This document shows positions 1-5,822 of a stretch of 6,320 bases of DNA, in pieces; position 1 is the stretch's first letter; every line of letters begins with the position of its first letter. The translations under genes and the position numbers were made by a program. The notes beneath the pieces were generated by a model, which saw only the letters and a list, made by a program, of their open reading frames with translations, ran no database searches and had not been told where the DNA came from. The stretch is from Lachnospiraceae bacterium UBA4348 (GTDB lineage Bacteria; Bacillota; Clostridia; Lachnospirales; Lachnospiraceae), in assembly GCA_002394165.1 (NCBI GenBank), contig DGTA01000077.1, positions 1 through 6,320 on the forward strand, in the 5' to 3' direction.

Positions 1-556
1 TCTCAGTCTCGGTCGGTGCTTCTGTCGGCGCCTCTGTCGGTTTTTCTGTGGGCGCCTCTGTTGGTTTTTCCGTGGGCGCCTCTGTCGGTTTTTCCGTGGG
101 CGCCTCTGTCGGTTTTTCCGTGGGCGCCTCTGTCGGTTTTTCCGTGGGCGCTTCTGTCGGTTTTTCCGTGGGTGCCTCCGTGGGCGGATCCGTCGGTGCT
201 TCTGTAGGCGGATCTGTCGGTGCCTCCGTGGGCGGGTTAGTCGGTGCCTCCGTGGGCGGATCCGTCGGCGTCTCCGAGGGTGGATCGGTCGGCGTCTCCG
301 AGGGCGGATCCGTCGGCGTCTCCGAGGGCGGATCCGTCGGCGTCTCCGAAGACGGAATTGTCGTCGCCGGTATTTCAGATCCGGCAGGCGTTTCCGAAGA
401 ATTATTTACTATCTCTCCTTCTGCCTCCACGCTCATCGCAGCGTTCTCACCAGAAGCTACTGCCATTTCTGTACTGTTCTCAGAACCGATGGCTGTCCCT
501 CCCAAAGACAGGCACATCGCAGCAGTCAGGATAAAAGGCAGATGTTTTTTCCTCAT
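1..556 (-). CDS. Secreted Pro/Thr/Glu-rich repeat protein, N-terminal part (runs off the window)
   Basis: The frame opens with ATG at 556-554 and stays open to position 1, giving 185 codons without a stop, so the C-terminus lies outside. The start is set by AGGGGAG 7 nt upstream. Residues 1-24 look like a type I signal peptide: basic MRKKH, a hydrophobic core, and a plausible cleavage site A-I-G before Ser25. Cys15 is preceded by Ala-Ala-Met, which is not a lipobox. Residues 25-68 are a low-complexity mature N-terminus. From about residue 69 the chain is a tandem octapeptide array: SETPTDPP, then TEAPTDPP, then TEAPTEKP, ending PTETE at the edge. Such extended, unstructured Pro/Thr/Glu stretches usually act as wall-spanning linkers or stalks in Gram-positive surface proteins. 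The functional domain, presumably downstream, is not visible, so no function is assigned. It has its own promoter and is probably transcribed separately from ligA. Confidence 0.85.
   Translation of the reverse strand, partial: MRKKHLPFILTAAMCLSLGGTAIGSENSTEMAVASGENAAMSVEAEGEIVNNSSETPAGSEIPATTIPSSETPTDPPSETPTDPPSETPTDPPSETPTDPPTEAPTNPPTEAPTDPPTEAPTDPPTEAPTEKPTEAPTEKPTEAPTEKPTEAPTEKPTEAPTEKPTEAPTEKPTEAPTEAPTETE
2..349 (-). repeat. 24-bp in-frame tandem repeat array (about 14 units)
   Basis: A 24-bp period is visible throughout and encodes eight residues made of two PTxx tetrapeptides. In plus-strand coordinates the units fall into three blocks. At about 24-167 are six TEAPTEKP units; those at 72-95, 96-119 and 120-143 are identical in DNA and the flanking ones differ by one base. 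At 168-263 are four diverged TEAPTDPP or TEAPTNPP units. At 264-349 are the SETPTDPP units. Block structure with near-identical copies fits expansion by slippage or unequal recombination, newest at the distal end. The last partial unit near position 1 is irregular. Confidence 0.93.
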
Positions 557-647
557 TATAGATCTCCCCTTTCTGCAATATGTACACACTGCAGATTTAG
601 TCCAATTCCCCCTGAATTGTTGCCGCCAGGCATACATAGACTGTTTA

Positions 648-676
648 ATCGTAACACACAATTCTAAACAATTCAA
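648..676 (-). promoter_or_regulatory. Predicted promoter of the repeat-protein gene
   Basis: On the minus strand TTGAAT (676-671) is followed after exactly 17 nt by TACGAT (653-648), a reasonable sigma-A-type pair. Transcription would begin near 641 and leave a leader of about 85 nt before the ATG at 556. Similarity to consensus is moderate (4 of 6 bases in each box), so this is a prediction. Confidence 0.5.
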
Positions 677-690
677 CCCCGGATTAAATA

Positions 691-713
691 ATTGTTAAAT
701 CACTGTTAACAAT
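691..713 (-). terminator. Inverted repeat after ligA: weak terminator or operator
   Basis: ATTGTTAA (691-698) and TTAACAAT (706-713) form perfect 8-bp arms around a 7-nt loop, starting 6 nt past the ligA stop codon. In the direction of ligA transcription the hairpin is followed by TATTTAATCC, a poor U-tract, and the stem is nearly all A-T, so termination would be weak. It also lies 14 nt upstream of the -35 box of the next gene and could be a protein-binding site. Either role is inference. Confidence 0.4.
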
Positions 714-719
714 CAATGA

Positions 720-2720
720 TCATTTATTACCATTGATCATCTCAAAAAGCTCCTCCTCACTGATCACACGGATCCCCAGAGAATTGGCTTTCTCAAGCTT
801 TGAACCTGCTGCTTCTCCCGCCAGAAGCAGGCTCGTCTTCTTACTCACGCTGCCGGTGCACTTTCCGCCGTTTCGGATGATCAGCGCTTCCGCCTCTTTT
901 CTCCCGAGAGTCGGCAGCGTCCCGGTGATCACGACCGTCATCCCTTCCAGCGCGCTGCCGTTCTCTTCCTGTAACTTTTTCTTCGTATTTACCCCGGCTT
1001 CTTTTAACTGCTCGTAGATCTTCCGGTTTCCCTCATTTTGGAAGAACTCGCAGATGCATTCAGCCGTCGTCTCGCCTACATCTGCGATCTGCAGCAGCCT
1101 GTCCATGCCGGCACTTGCCACCTCATCGATATCTCCGAATTCCGCAAGTATCGTGCGGGCAGTCGTCCGGCCGACATTGCGGATGCCAAGCGCTGCGAGC
1201 AGTCTCTCAGGTTCGTTCTCCTTTGACGCCTCGATCGCCTGAAGCAGTTTATCTGTATTCTTCTCTGCTCCCAGGACCCTGTTTTCGATCAGTTCTTCAC
1301 GGTGCTCCTTCAGGCGGTAGATATCCGCGTAGCTCTCCAGCCAGCCGCCCTTCACCAGCGCCGTCACCAGTGTCTCTCCCAGGCCGACGATATTCATGCA
1401 GTCGATGGAAGTGAAATACGAGATCGTCCTGACAAGCTGGGCATGGCACGAGGGGTTGATACAGCGGATATCCGCCGTATCCGGTTCCCTGATCAGCTCC
1501 TGGCCGCAGACCGGACAGACGCTCGCCGCCTCATAGACCTTTTCCGGCGCTTTTACGAGCCCGCTGATCTTCGGGATCACATCCCCGGATTTGCGGATCC
1601 TGTACAGTCCGCCGATCCCGATCTGCATCTGGCGTATATAATCCTGGTTATGCAATGTCACTCTCGAGACGTTCGACCCGCCAAGCCTTGCCGGCTTTCC
1701 CGTCTGCGGATCGTGAACGAGTCCGATAAAACCGAGTTTGCCGGTCCTTCCCACCGATACCTCCACATCATCGAGCATCACCGTCCGCTCCTGTGGCGGA
1801 TACTTATAGGCGATATGTCCGGCCGAATACTTGCTGCCCGCCGGAAATGCGGCGCGCAGAGATGTCTGGTCTATTTTGACGACCGCGCCGTCGATATCGT
1901 ACGGAAGGTTCTCCCTTTCCAATCCGATCTCATCGATGGTATCGATCACCTCATCTTCATCGGAGCATAAACGGTGCCAGACCGTCTTCACCCCTTTTGC
2001 GGAAAGCAGATCGAGTGCACCGCAGTGGCTTTCCATAAGCTCAGCCGGACCATCCTGTACATTGAAGACGAACATGGAAAGCCCGCGCTGTGCAGTAACC
2101 GACGGATCGAGCTGGCGCAGGGTACCGGCCGCCAGATTGCGTGGATTCGCCGCCAGCTTTTTGCCCTGGGCTTCCTGAAGCTCGTTGAAACGCTCAAAAT
2201 CCTCATGCGTCATATAAACCTCACCCCGAAGTTCCAGATAGGGCCACGGGATATCGAGCTGACTGCGCACATCAGGAACGACCAGCGCATTGAGCGTTAC
2301 GTCCTCGCCGATCAGGCCGTCACCGCGGGTCTCCGCCATAGCAAGTTTTCCCTCTTCATATCGGAGCGTCATCGACAGCCCGTCGATCTTCTGTTCCACG
2401 GAAAAGCGGGCCTGAGGGTACTGCGATCGGATCTTTTTTACCCAGGCGATGACATCGGCCTTGTCAAACACATCCTCGATCGAAAGCATGGGCACCCGAT
2501 GCGTCACCTTCACGCCCGCCTCCCGCTTCGCGCTGCCCCCGATCTTCTGACTTGGAGAATCGGGGCTGATCCACTCCGGGTGCTCCTTCTCCGCATCGCG
2601 CAGCTGCCTCATCATTGCGTCATATTCTTCGTCAGAGATCTGCGTCCTGTTCTGGTTGTAGTACAGATCCATGTGATAATCCATCGTCTTTTTCAGCTGC
2701 TCATATTCGCTGCGGTTCAT
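720..2720 (-). CDS. ligA: NAD-dependent DNA ligase LigA
   Basis: Bacterial replicative and repair ligase that seals nicks using NAD+. The 666 residues match the usual family length (E. coli about 671). In order: NMN-binding Ia region (about 1-70, with ISDEEYD at 28-34); adenylation domain with the active-site lysine K111 in KIDG, TRGDG at 131-135, ELRGEV at 163-168, DIDGAVVK at 275-282 and AYKYP at 304-308; OB-fold beginning at VGRTG (323-327); zinc finger with C402, C405, C420 and C425; helix-hairpin-helix segments (about 440-560, e.g. LGIRNVG); C-terminal BRCT domain (about 588-666, with VVITGTL and GSVSKKT). All catalytic motifs are intact. The start ATG lies in the ATGA overlap with the upstream rluF-like gene, with GGAGAG just upstream, so the two are translationally coupled. 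Odd: the OB-fold carries GKLGFIG instead of the common GxxTPVA pattern, and a longer loop after it. Confidence 0.97.
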   Translation of the reverse strand: MNRSEYEQLKKTMDYHMDLYYNQNRTQISDEEYDAMMRQLRDAEKEHPEWISPDSPSQKIGGSAKREAGVKVTHRVPMLSIEDVFDKADVIAWVKKIRSQYPQARFSVEQKIDGLSMTLRYEEGKLAMAETRGDGLIGEDVTLNALVVPDVRSQLDIPWPYLELRGEVYMTHEDFERFNELQEAQGKKLAANPRNLAAGTLRQLDPSVTAQRGLSMFVFNVQDGPAELMESHCGALDLLSAKGVKTVWHRLCSDEDEVIDTIDEIGLERENLPYDIDGAVVKIDQTSLRAAFPAGSKYSAGHIAYKYPPQERTVMLDDVEVSVGRTGKLGFIGLVHDPQTGKPARLGGSNVSRVTLHNQDYIRQMQIGIGGLYRIRKSGDVIPKISGLVKAPEKVYEAASVCPVCGQELIREPDTADIRCINPSCHAQLVRTISYFTSIDCMNIVGLGETLVTALVKGGWLESYADIYRLKEHREELIENRVLGAEKNTDKLLQAIEASKENEPERLLAALGIRNVGRTTARTILAEFGDIDEVASAGMDRLLQIADVGETTAECICEFFQNEGNRKIYEQLKEAGVNTKKKLQEENGSALEGMTVVITGTLPTLGRKEAEALIIRNGGKCTGSVSKKTSLLLAGEAAGSKLEKANSLGIRVISEEELFEMINGNK

Positions 2721-3484
2721 CGTCTTCTCTCCGTTTCATTCTTTCCTGTCTTCAAGCCTGCGGGAACTTTCTCAAGCATCTGTATCAGCCTTCTCTTCTC
2801 CTCGCCCCGGATCTCCCTCCAGCTTCCCTCAGAGAGATCCCCAAGCTCAATGTTCATAATGCGGACTCTTACCAGTTTTTTCACCCTGCATCCGAGCGCT
2901 TCACACATGCGGCGGATCTGCCGGTTGAGTCCCTGACGCAGGACGATCCGGAAGCTGCAGCGGCCCGTCTTCCACGCCCGGCACGGGAGCGTCTTCACCC
3001 CAAGCTCCGGCAGCAGGATGCCTTTACGCATGCGTTCCAGGAACGACTCTTCAACAGGACGGTCGATCGTCACCGCGTACTCTTTCTCGTGGCCGTTCTC
3101 CGCCCGCATCATCCGGTTGACGATGTCTCCGTTGTCGGTCATCAGGATCAGGCCCTCGGAGGCCTTATCCAGCCGTCCGATGCCAAAGACCCTGTGCGGA
3201 TAATCCACCATCTGCTCAAGGGTCGGATCGCCCCAGCGCGTATCCGTCGTACAGACCACCCCGGCCGGTTTGTTCACGGCAAGGATCACATTTTTCCGTT
3301 CCCTTTTCACGCTCTTCCCGGATACCCGGACATCCTCCTTCCCGGTGATTCTCATGCCGGCCTGCGCTCTGATCCCGTCCACCGTCACCTCACCGTTTTC
3401 GATCAGTCTGTCGGCTTCCCGGCGCGAGCACACTCCCGCTTCACTCAGGAATTTGTTTATTCGGATATCTCCTCCGGTCCTCAC
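2717..3484 (-). CDS. rluF: RluF-like 23S rRNA pseudouridine synthase (RsuA/RluB/RluF family)
   Basis: Converts a specific uridine of 23S rRNA (U2604 for E. coli RluF) to pseudouridine. The 255-residue protein starts with an S4 RNA-binding domain (about 7-55, INKFLSEAGVCSRREADRLI at 9-28). The catalytic domain carries GRLDKASEG with the nucleophile Asp106. The RluF-type signatures HEKEY at 132-136, QGLNRQIRRMCE at 184-195 and RIMNIELG at 208-215 favour RluF over RluB or RsuA; the exact target base cannot be read from sequence. The start is GTG at 3484, with AAAGGAG 10 nt upstream, and the S4 domain begins immediately after. It lacks the long basic C-terminal tail of E. coli RluF (290 residues) but ends in a short basic TERRR. 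Its TGA overlaps the ligA ATG by 4 nt, so the pair forms an operon. Confidence 0.88.
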   Translation of the reverse strand: MRTGGDIRINKFLSEAGVCSRREADRLIENGEVTVDGIRAQAGMRITGKEDVRVSGKSVKRERKNVILAVNKPAGVVCTTDTRWGDPTLEQMVDYPHRVFGIGRLDKASEGLILMTDNGDIVNRMMRAENGHEKEYAVTIDRPVEESFLERMRKGILLPELGVKTLPCRAWKTGRCSFRIVLRQGLNRQIRRMCEALGCRVKKLVRVRIMNIELGDLSEGSWREIRGEEKRRLIQMLEKVPAGLKTGKNETERRR

Positions 3485-3507
3485 TTTGAGCAGTCTCCTT
3501 TGCCTGT

Positions 3508-3536
3508 AAAAAGGGAACAGCCAAAAGGCTGTCCCC
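3508..3536 (-). terminator. Intrinsic terminator between the SH3b gene and rluF
   Basis: On the minus strand GGGGACAGCC, loop TTTT and GGCTGTTCCC form a 10-bp stem with one G-U pair, followed by TTTTT at 3512-3508. It begins 29 nt after the SH3b gene stop codon. The U-run ends only 6 nt before the ribosome binding site of rluF (3501-3495), so any rluF transcript starting upstream must read through it. Confidence 0.88.
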
Positions 3537-3565
3537 TCTGTTATTTGTCAATATTCCTGTTCAGT

Positions 3566-4519
3566 TCAGGACAGGTATTCAGTTCTCACATATCCTTCGA
3601 TGACTGTTCCGTTCGCATCCGTAAAGGAGATGTGCGTCCATCCGTCACTCTCGTCCCCGAGCACGGTGACCTCCGATCCGGTCGGAACAACGCTCAGGAT
3701 TGCCGAGCTGGTATCCATCTGCTGCCTGATATTCAGATCAGCCGTTGATTTGCGTTTCGCGCCGTCCGCAGAGCCGGCCTGCTCGCTGCCCTCTTCGGAA
3801 TTATCCGCTCCTGTATCGGAGGACGGAGCTGCCAGGAACGCCTTGAGTGCTTCATCGGAAGCCAGTACCTGGTCATACTTCTCATTGACTTCCTTGACCA
3901 ACTGCTGTACATCAGCTCCCATCATCGCATCCGTAACGAAATCCGAGATGGCACTGTCGCTCTCCCAGTCAGCCTTGATCTTGAGGGAGCCGTCCTCGTC
4001 CGTCACCACATAGCGCTCGCGAAGCGAAGGAGCCAGGGTATCGAAATCGGTCAGTTTGCCTTCAAAGTAGACATAGACCATATAATCGCCCTGATTCAGG
4101 CCGGGTTTCGAATAAGTGGAAACATTATTGTAGCTCTCGATCATGACGTTCTTGAGCAGTTCTTCTTCCACCTCGTCATTCCAGGGAACCACGATCTCGG
4201 ACAGCGTCGTCGTATCCTTTGAAGCGATGGCGCTGTAAAGCTTTCTCACCAGCGTCAGGATAGCCGCGTCATCTTTTACCAGATCCGAAGCGGTTGAGGC
4301 GGGCGCTGAGACGTTCTCGCTCTGATCCTCAACGGAATTACCGGCATCAGCTGTCACAGAGGTGTTCTGGTTTGCATTGTTGTCCGGCTTTTTGGATGAA
4401 CCGCCGCCTGAAACCAGCCTGACCACCAAGAAAATGATCAGTGCAACCACCAATACAGCCAGTCCGAGCAGTATATACCTGAGATTATCAGACAGCCATT
4501 CCCTGAAATCATCAAACAT
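3566..4519 (-). CDS. Membrane-anchored protein with C-terminal bacterial SH3 (SH3b) domain
   Basis: Predicted 317-residue envelope protein. A short N-terminus (MFDDFREWLSDNLRY) precedes one strong membrane helix at about residues 16-37. Then come a Ser/Asn/Asp-rich linker (about 38-80), a globular region (about 81-230) that resembles an NTF2-like fold by general appearance only, a second acidic Gly/Ser linker (about 231-254), and an SH3b domain (about 255-317) with the characteristic LNIRQQMDTSSAIL and GWTHI...GYVRTEYLS pattern. SH3b domains commonly bind cell-wall peptides, so the C-terminus is probably outside the membrane. No catalytic domain is seen. The reading frame extends upstream to an ATG at 4585, but those extra codons are inside the tRNA; the ATG at 4519 with AGGGGGA 7 nt upstream is the start. 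No promoter of its own is visible, so it is probably co-transcribed with the tRNA. The specific function is unknown. Confidence 0.88.
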   Translation of the reverse strand: MFDDFREWLSDNLRYILLGLAVLVVALIIFLVVRLVSGGGSSKKPDNNANQNTSVTADAGNSVEDQSENVSAPASTASDLVKDDAAILTLVRKLYSAIASKDTTTLSEIVVPWNDEVEEELLKNVMIESYNNVSTYSKPGLNQGDYMVYVYFEGKLTDFDTLAPSLRERYVVTDEDGSLKIKADWESDSAISDFVTDAMMGADVQQLVKEVNEKYDQVLASDEALKAFLAAPSSDTGADNSEEGSEQAGSADGAKRKSTADLNIRQQMDTSSAILSVVPTGSEVTVLGDESDGWTHISFTDANGTVIEGYVRTEYLS

Positions 4520-4526
4520 ATCGAAA

Positions 4527-4533
4527 TCCCCCT
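4527..4533 (-). promoter_or_regulatory. Ribosome binding site that fixes the SH3b gene start
   Basis: AGGGGGA lies 7 nt before the ATG at 4519. It selects this start over the in-frame ATG at 4585, which lies in the T-arm region of the tRNA gene. Confidence 0.85.
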
Positions 4534-4555
4534 GTGAAACGTTCGTGCAAAAGAA

Positions 4556-4628
4556 CGCATCTGGAGGGACTCGAACCCCCGCCACGCGGCACCGGAAACC
4601 GCTGCTCTATCCACTGAGCTACAGATGC
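4556..4628 (-). tRNA. tRNA-Arg, anticodon CCG (decodes CGG)
   Basis: A complete 73-nt cloverleaf can be drawn on the minus strand. Acceptor arms GCATCTG and CAGATGC pair perfectly, with discriminator G. The D-arm is GCTC/GAGC, and the anticodon arm GCGGT/GCCGC encloses loop TTCCGGT, so positions 34-36 read CCG. The variable loop is GTGGC and the T-arm GGGGG/CCCTC encloses TTCGAGT. The 3' CCA is not encoded (the gene is followed by TTC) and would be added by nucleotidyltransferase. A strong promoter lies 36 nt upstream. No terminator follows; the next gene's ATG is 36 nt away. Confidence 0.96.
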
Positions 4629-4670
4629 TTGATCGGCCTTATCCAGGAAAAACCCAGAAAACCAAGCATT

Positions 4671-4699
4671 ATCATAGCATACTCTCACATCAGTGTCAA
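4671..4699 (-). promoter_or_regulatory. Strong promoter of tRNA-Arg
   Basis: TTGACA (4699-4694) is a perfect -35 box, then 17 nt, then TATGAT (4676-4671, 5 of 6 consensus). Transcription should start near 4664 and give a precursor leader of about 36 nt. The -35 box contains the TGA stop codon (4698-4696) of the upstream DUF5688 gene. Confidence 0.88.
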
Positions 4700-5592
4700 T
4701 CAGCGGCAACGCTCAAAACCTTACTCCGGCAGTTATATCGGTATACACAGTCCGCCAGGACTTCCTCCGGCCTGACCTGGGTCGAATTGATCTCCCGCAC
4801 CATGGCGCTGAGCTTATGTTCATCACTCTCACCGCGGCAGGGCAGGACCACACACTCATGCACGGAGCTGGGCAGTACGTAATAGTCCTCCTTAAGCTGG
4901 CGTCCGATCGTCTCGAGGACATCCCGGTCGGTGATCCAGACCGCTCCAAAGCACCTGGCATTATTGGACAGCACATAAAGAAAGCTTTCCTGGTCTTCGG
5001 GGCCGTCTACCTCCTTGCCGATGATCGAGGAGATCATATCCTTCATTGACCGGAAATCGTACGGGAGCAGTTTCCTGGTATTGTTCCGGGCGATCACGTC
5101 AAGTTCATCACTGCTGATCCCCCACATTTTCAGGTGCTCATTGCGGATCAGGATCGCTCCTTTTCCGATGGGAGACACTTCCGTCAGGCAGTAATAGACG
5201 ACGGACAGGTTAAGAAAATCCCTGTGAGGAACCTGTTCAAGCAGCTGTTCGTTCCTCTCCCTGCTGATAATACGGCAGACTATACTGCTTCCCGCTTTTT
5301 TCAGATCGGTAAAGAACCCTGCATCGAACTTCAGCCTGCGGTTCTGTTCCCGGTAGTAGCGCACCGTTTCTAACGCGATCTCTCCGAGGTCTTTCTTGTC
5401 CTGGTATTCCCGGAACTGCGCTGTGGGGTAGATCAGCGGAAACGCATTGCTGTCCTTTGTCTTGATCACGATCGCCTGCTGGAACACCCCGTTATTCTTT
5501 TTGACCAGCCTGGTACTCACCTGCTCGTTTTCATCGGTGTACTTTTTAAGCTCCTCGGCAAACTTTTCGATAAACGCTCCGTATTCATCCAT
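4696..5592 (-). CDS. DUF5688-family protein of unknown function
   Basis: A 298-residue soluble protein without signal peptide or membrane segments. I recognise the general pattern of DUF5688, a family common in Lachnospiraceae and relatives and uncharacterised biochemically. Supporting motifs: YPTAQF (55-60); HRDFLNLSVVYY (123-134); LSNNARCFGAV (208-218); YYVLPSSVHE (237-246); VREINSTQVRPEEVLAD (265-281) and VYRYN near the C-terminus. The start is ATG at 5592 because AAAGGA lies 7 nt upstream and the homologous-looking sequence begins there. An in-frame ATG at 5670 would add 26 residues that look like translated leader and has a poorly spaced site. It has its own promoter and a leader of about 150 nt. 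Its stop codon lies in the promoter of the tRNA gene. No function is claimed. Confidence 0.78.
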   Translation of the reverse strand: MDEYGAFIEKFAEELKKYTDENEQVSTRLVKKNNGVFQQAIVIKTKDSNAFPLIYPTAQFREYQDKKDLGEIALETVRYYREQNRRLKFDAGFFTDLKKAGSSIVCRIISRERNEQLLEQVPHRDFLNLSVVYYCLTEVSPIGKGAILIRNEHLKMWGISSDELDVIARNNTRKLLPYDFRSMKDMISSIIGKEVDGPEDQESFLYVLSNNARCFGAVWITDRDVLETIGRQLKEDYYVLPSSVHECVVLPCRGESDEHKLSAMVREINSTQVRPEEVLADCVYRYNCRSKVLSVAAD

Positions 5593-5599
5593 ATAAATG

Positions 5600-5614
5600 T
5601 CCTTTCCCGGGAAA
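5600..5614 (-). promoter_or_regulatory. Ribosome binding site overlapping a 12-bp palindrome
   Basis: AAAGGA (5605-5600) is the ribosome binding site of the DUF5688 gene. It shares bases with the perfect palindrome TTTCCCGGGAAA at 5603-5614. The palindrome could be a small operator or could contribute to folding over the site; neither is shown by sequence alone. Confidence 0.5.
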
Positions 5615-5751
5615 CAAGATCCCGCTACTGGCGGAGACAGATCCGCATGAAAGGGCCTGAGACTCCGCATTTTTGTTTTTCTTTCCTGAGTCTTTGGGAG
5701 ATATGTGCGATCTGCACCAGATAGGGTTCTCAGATAAGACTTAGTGGTTGT

Positions 5752-5780
5752 ATATTATCACTTATCGTTTTTAAAATCAA
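5752..5780 (-). promoter_or_regulatory. Predicted promoter of the DUF5688 gene
   Basis: TTGATT (5780-5775), a 17-nt AT-rich spacer and TAATAT (5757-5752) make a sigma-A-type promoter. GATAAT at 5759-5754 is an alternative -10 with a tighter spacer. Transcription would start around 5745, about 150 nt before the ATG at 5592. The 230-nt gap between ung and this gene holds this promoter, the ung terminator and the leader. The leader shows small stems such as ATCTG/CAGAT with loop GTG near 5717-5729 but no riboswitch I recognise. Confidence 0.68.
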
Positions 5781-5782
5781 GT

Positions 5783-5806
5783 AAAAAAGGAACGGTTTCC
5801 CGTTCC
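5783..5806 (-). terminator. Intrinsic terminator of ung
   Basis: GGAACGG, tetraloop GAAA and CCGTTCC form a perfect 7-bp stem followed by six T (5788-5783) on the minus strand. It starts 16 nt past the ung stop codon. Confidence 0.95.
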
Positions 5807-5822
5807 ATTTTCACATCCGGTA

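Noticed and set aside
2..349. CRISPR-like array at the left edge
   Set aside because: The 24-bp units are contiguous with no unique spacers and encode an in-frame octapeptide.
577..605. Second promoter for the repeat gene (TTGGAC, 17 nt, CATATT)
   Set aside because: Poor -35 match, and the predicted start near 570 would fall in the ribosome binding site.
48..698. Plus-strand 216-codon ORF made of Gly-Ala-Ser-Val repeats
   Set aside because: Antisense image of the minus-strand repeat gene; it begins inside the array, has no ribosome binding site, and its end runs through the promoter and leader of the real gene.
3523..3551. Promoter for rluF using TTGACA at 3551-3546
   Set aside because: At 17-18 nt spacing the -10 position falls on the terminator loop (CCTTTT or CTTTTG), which does not resemble a -10 box.
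2615..3748. Long plus-strand ORF (377 codons) antisense to ligA, rluF and the SH3b gene
   Set aside because: Spans three convincing minus-strand genes and their terminator, shows no recognisable domain, and is explained by codon bias on the opposite strand. The 320-codon ORF at 1974-2936 is rejected likewise.
4520..4585. N-terminal extension of the SH3b protein to the ATG at 4585
   Set aside because: These 22 codons lie in the 3' half of the tRNA gene and the intergenic leader; the ATG at 4519 has a well-placed ribosome binding site.
5593..5670. Earlier start of the DUF5688 gene at 5670
   Set aside because: The added 26 residues look like translated leader, and the AAAGGA site sits correctly for the ATG at 5592.
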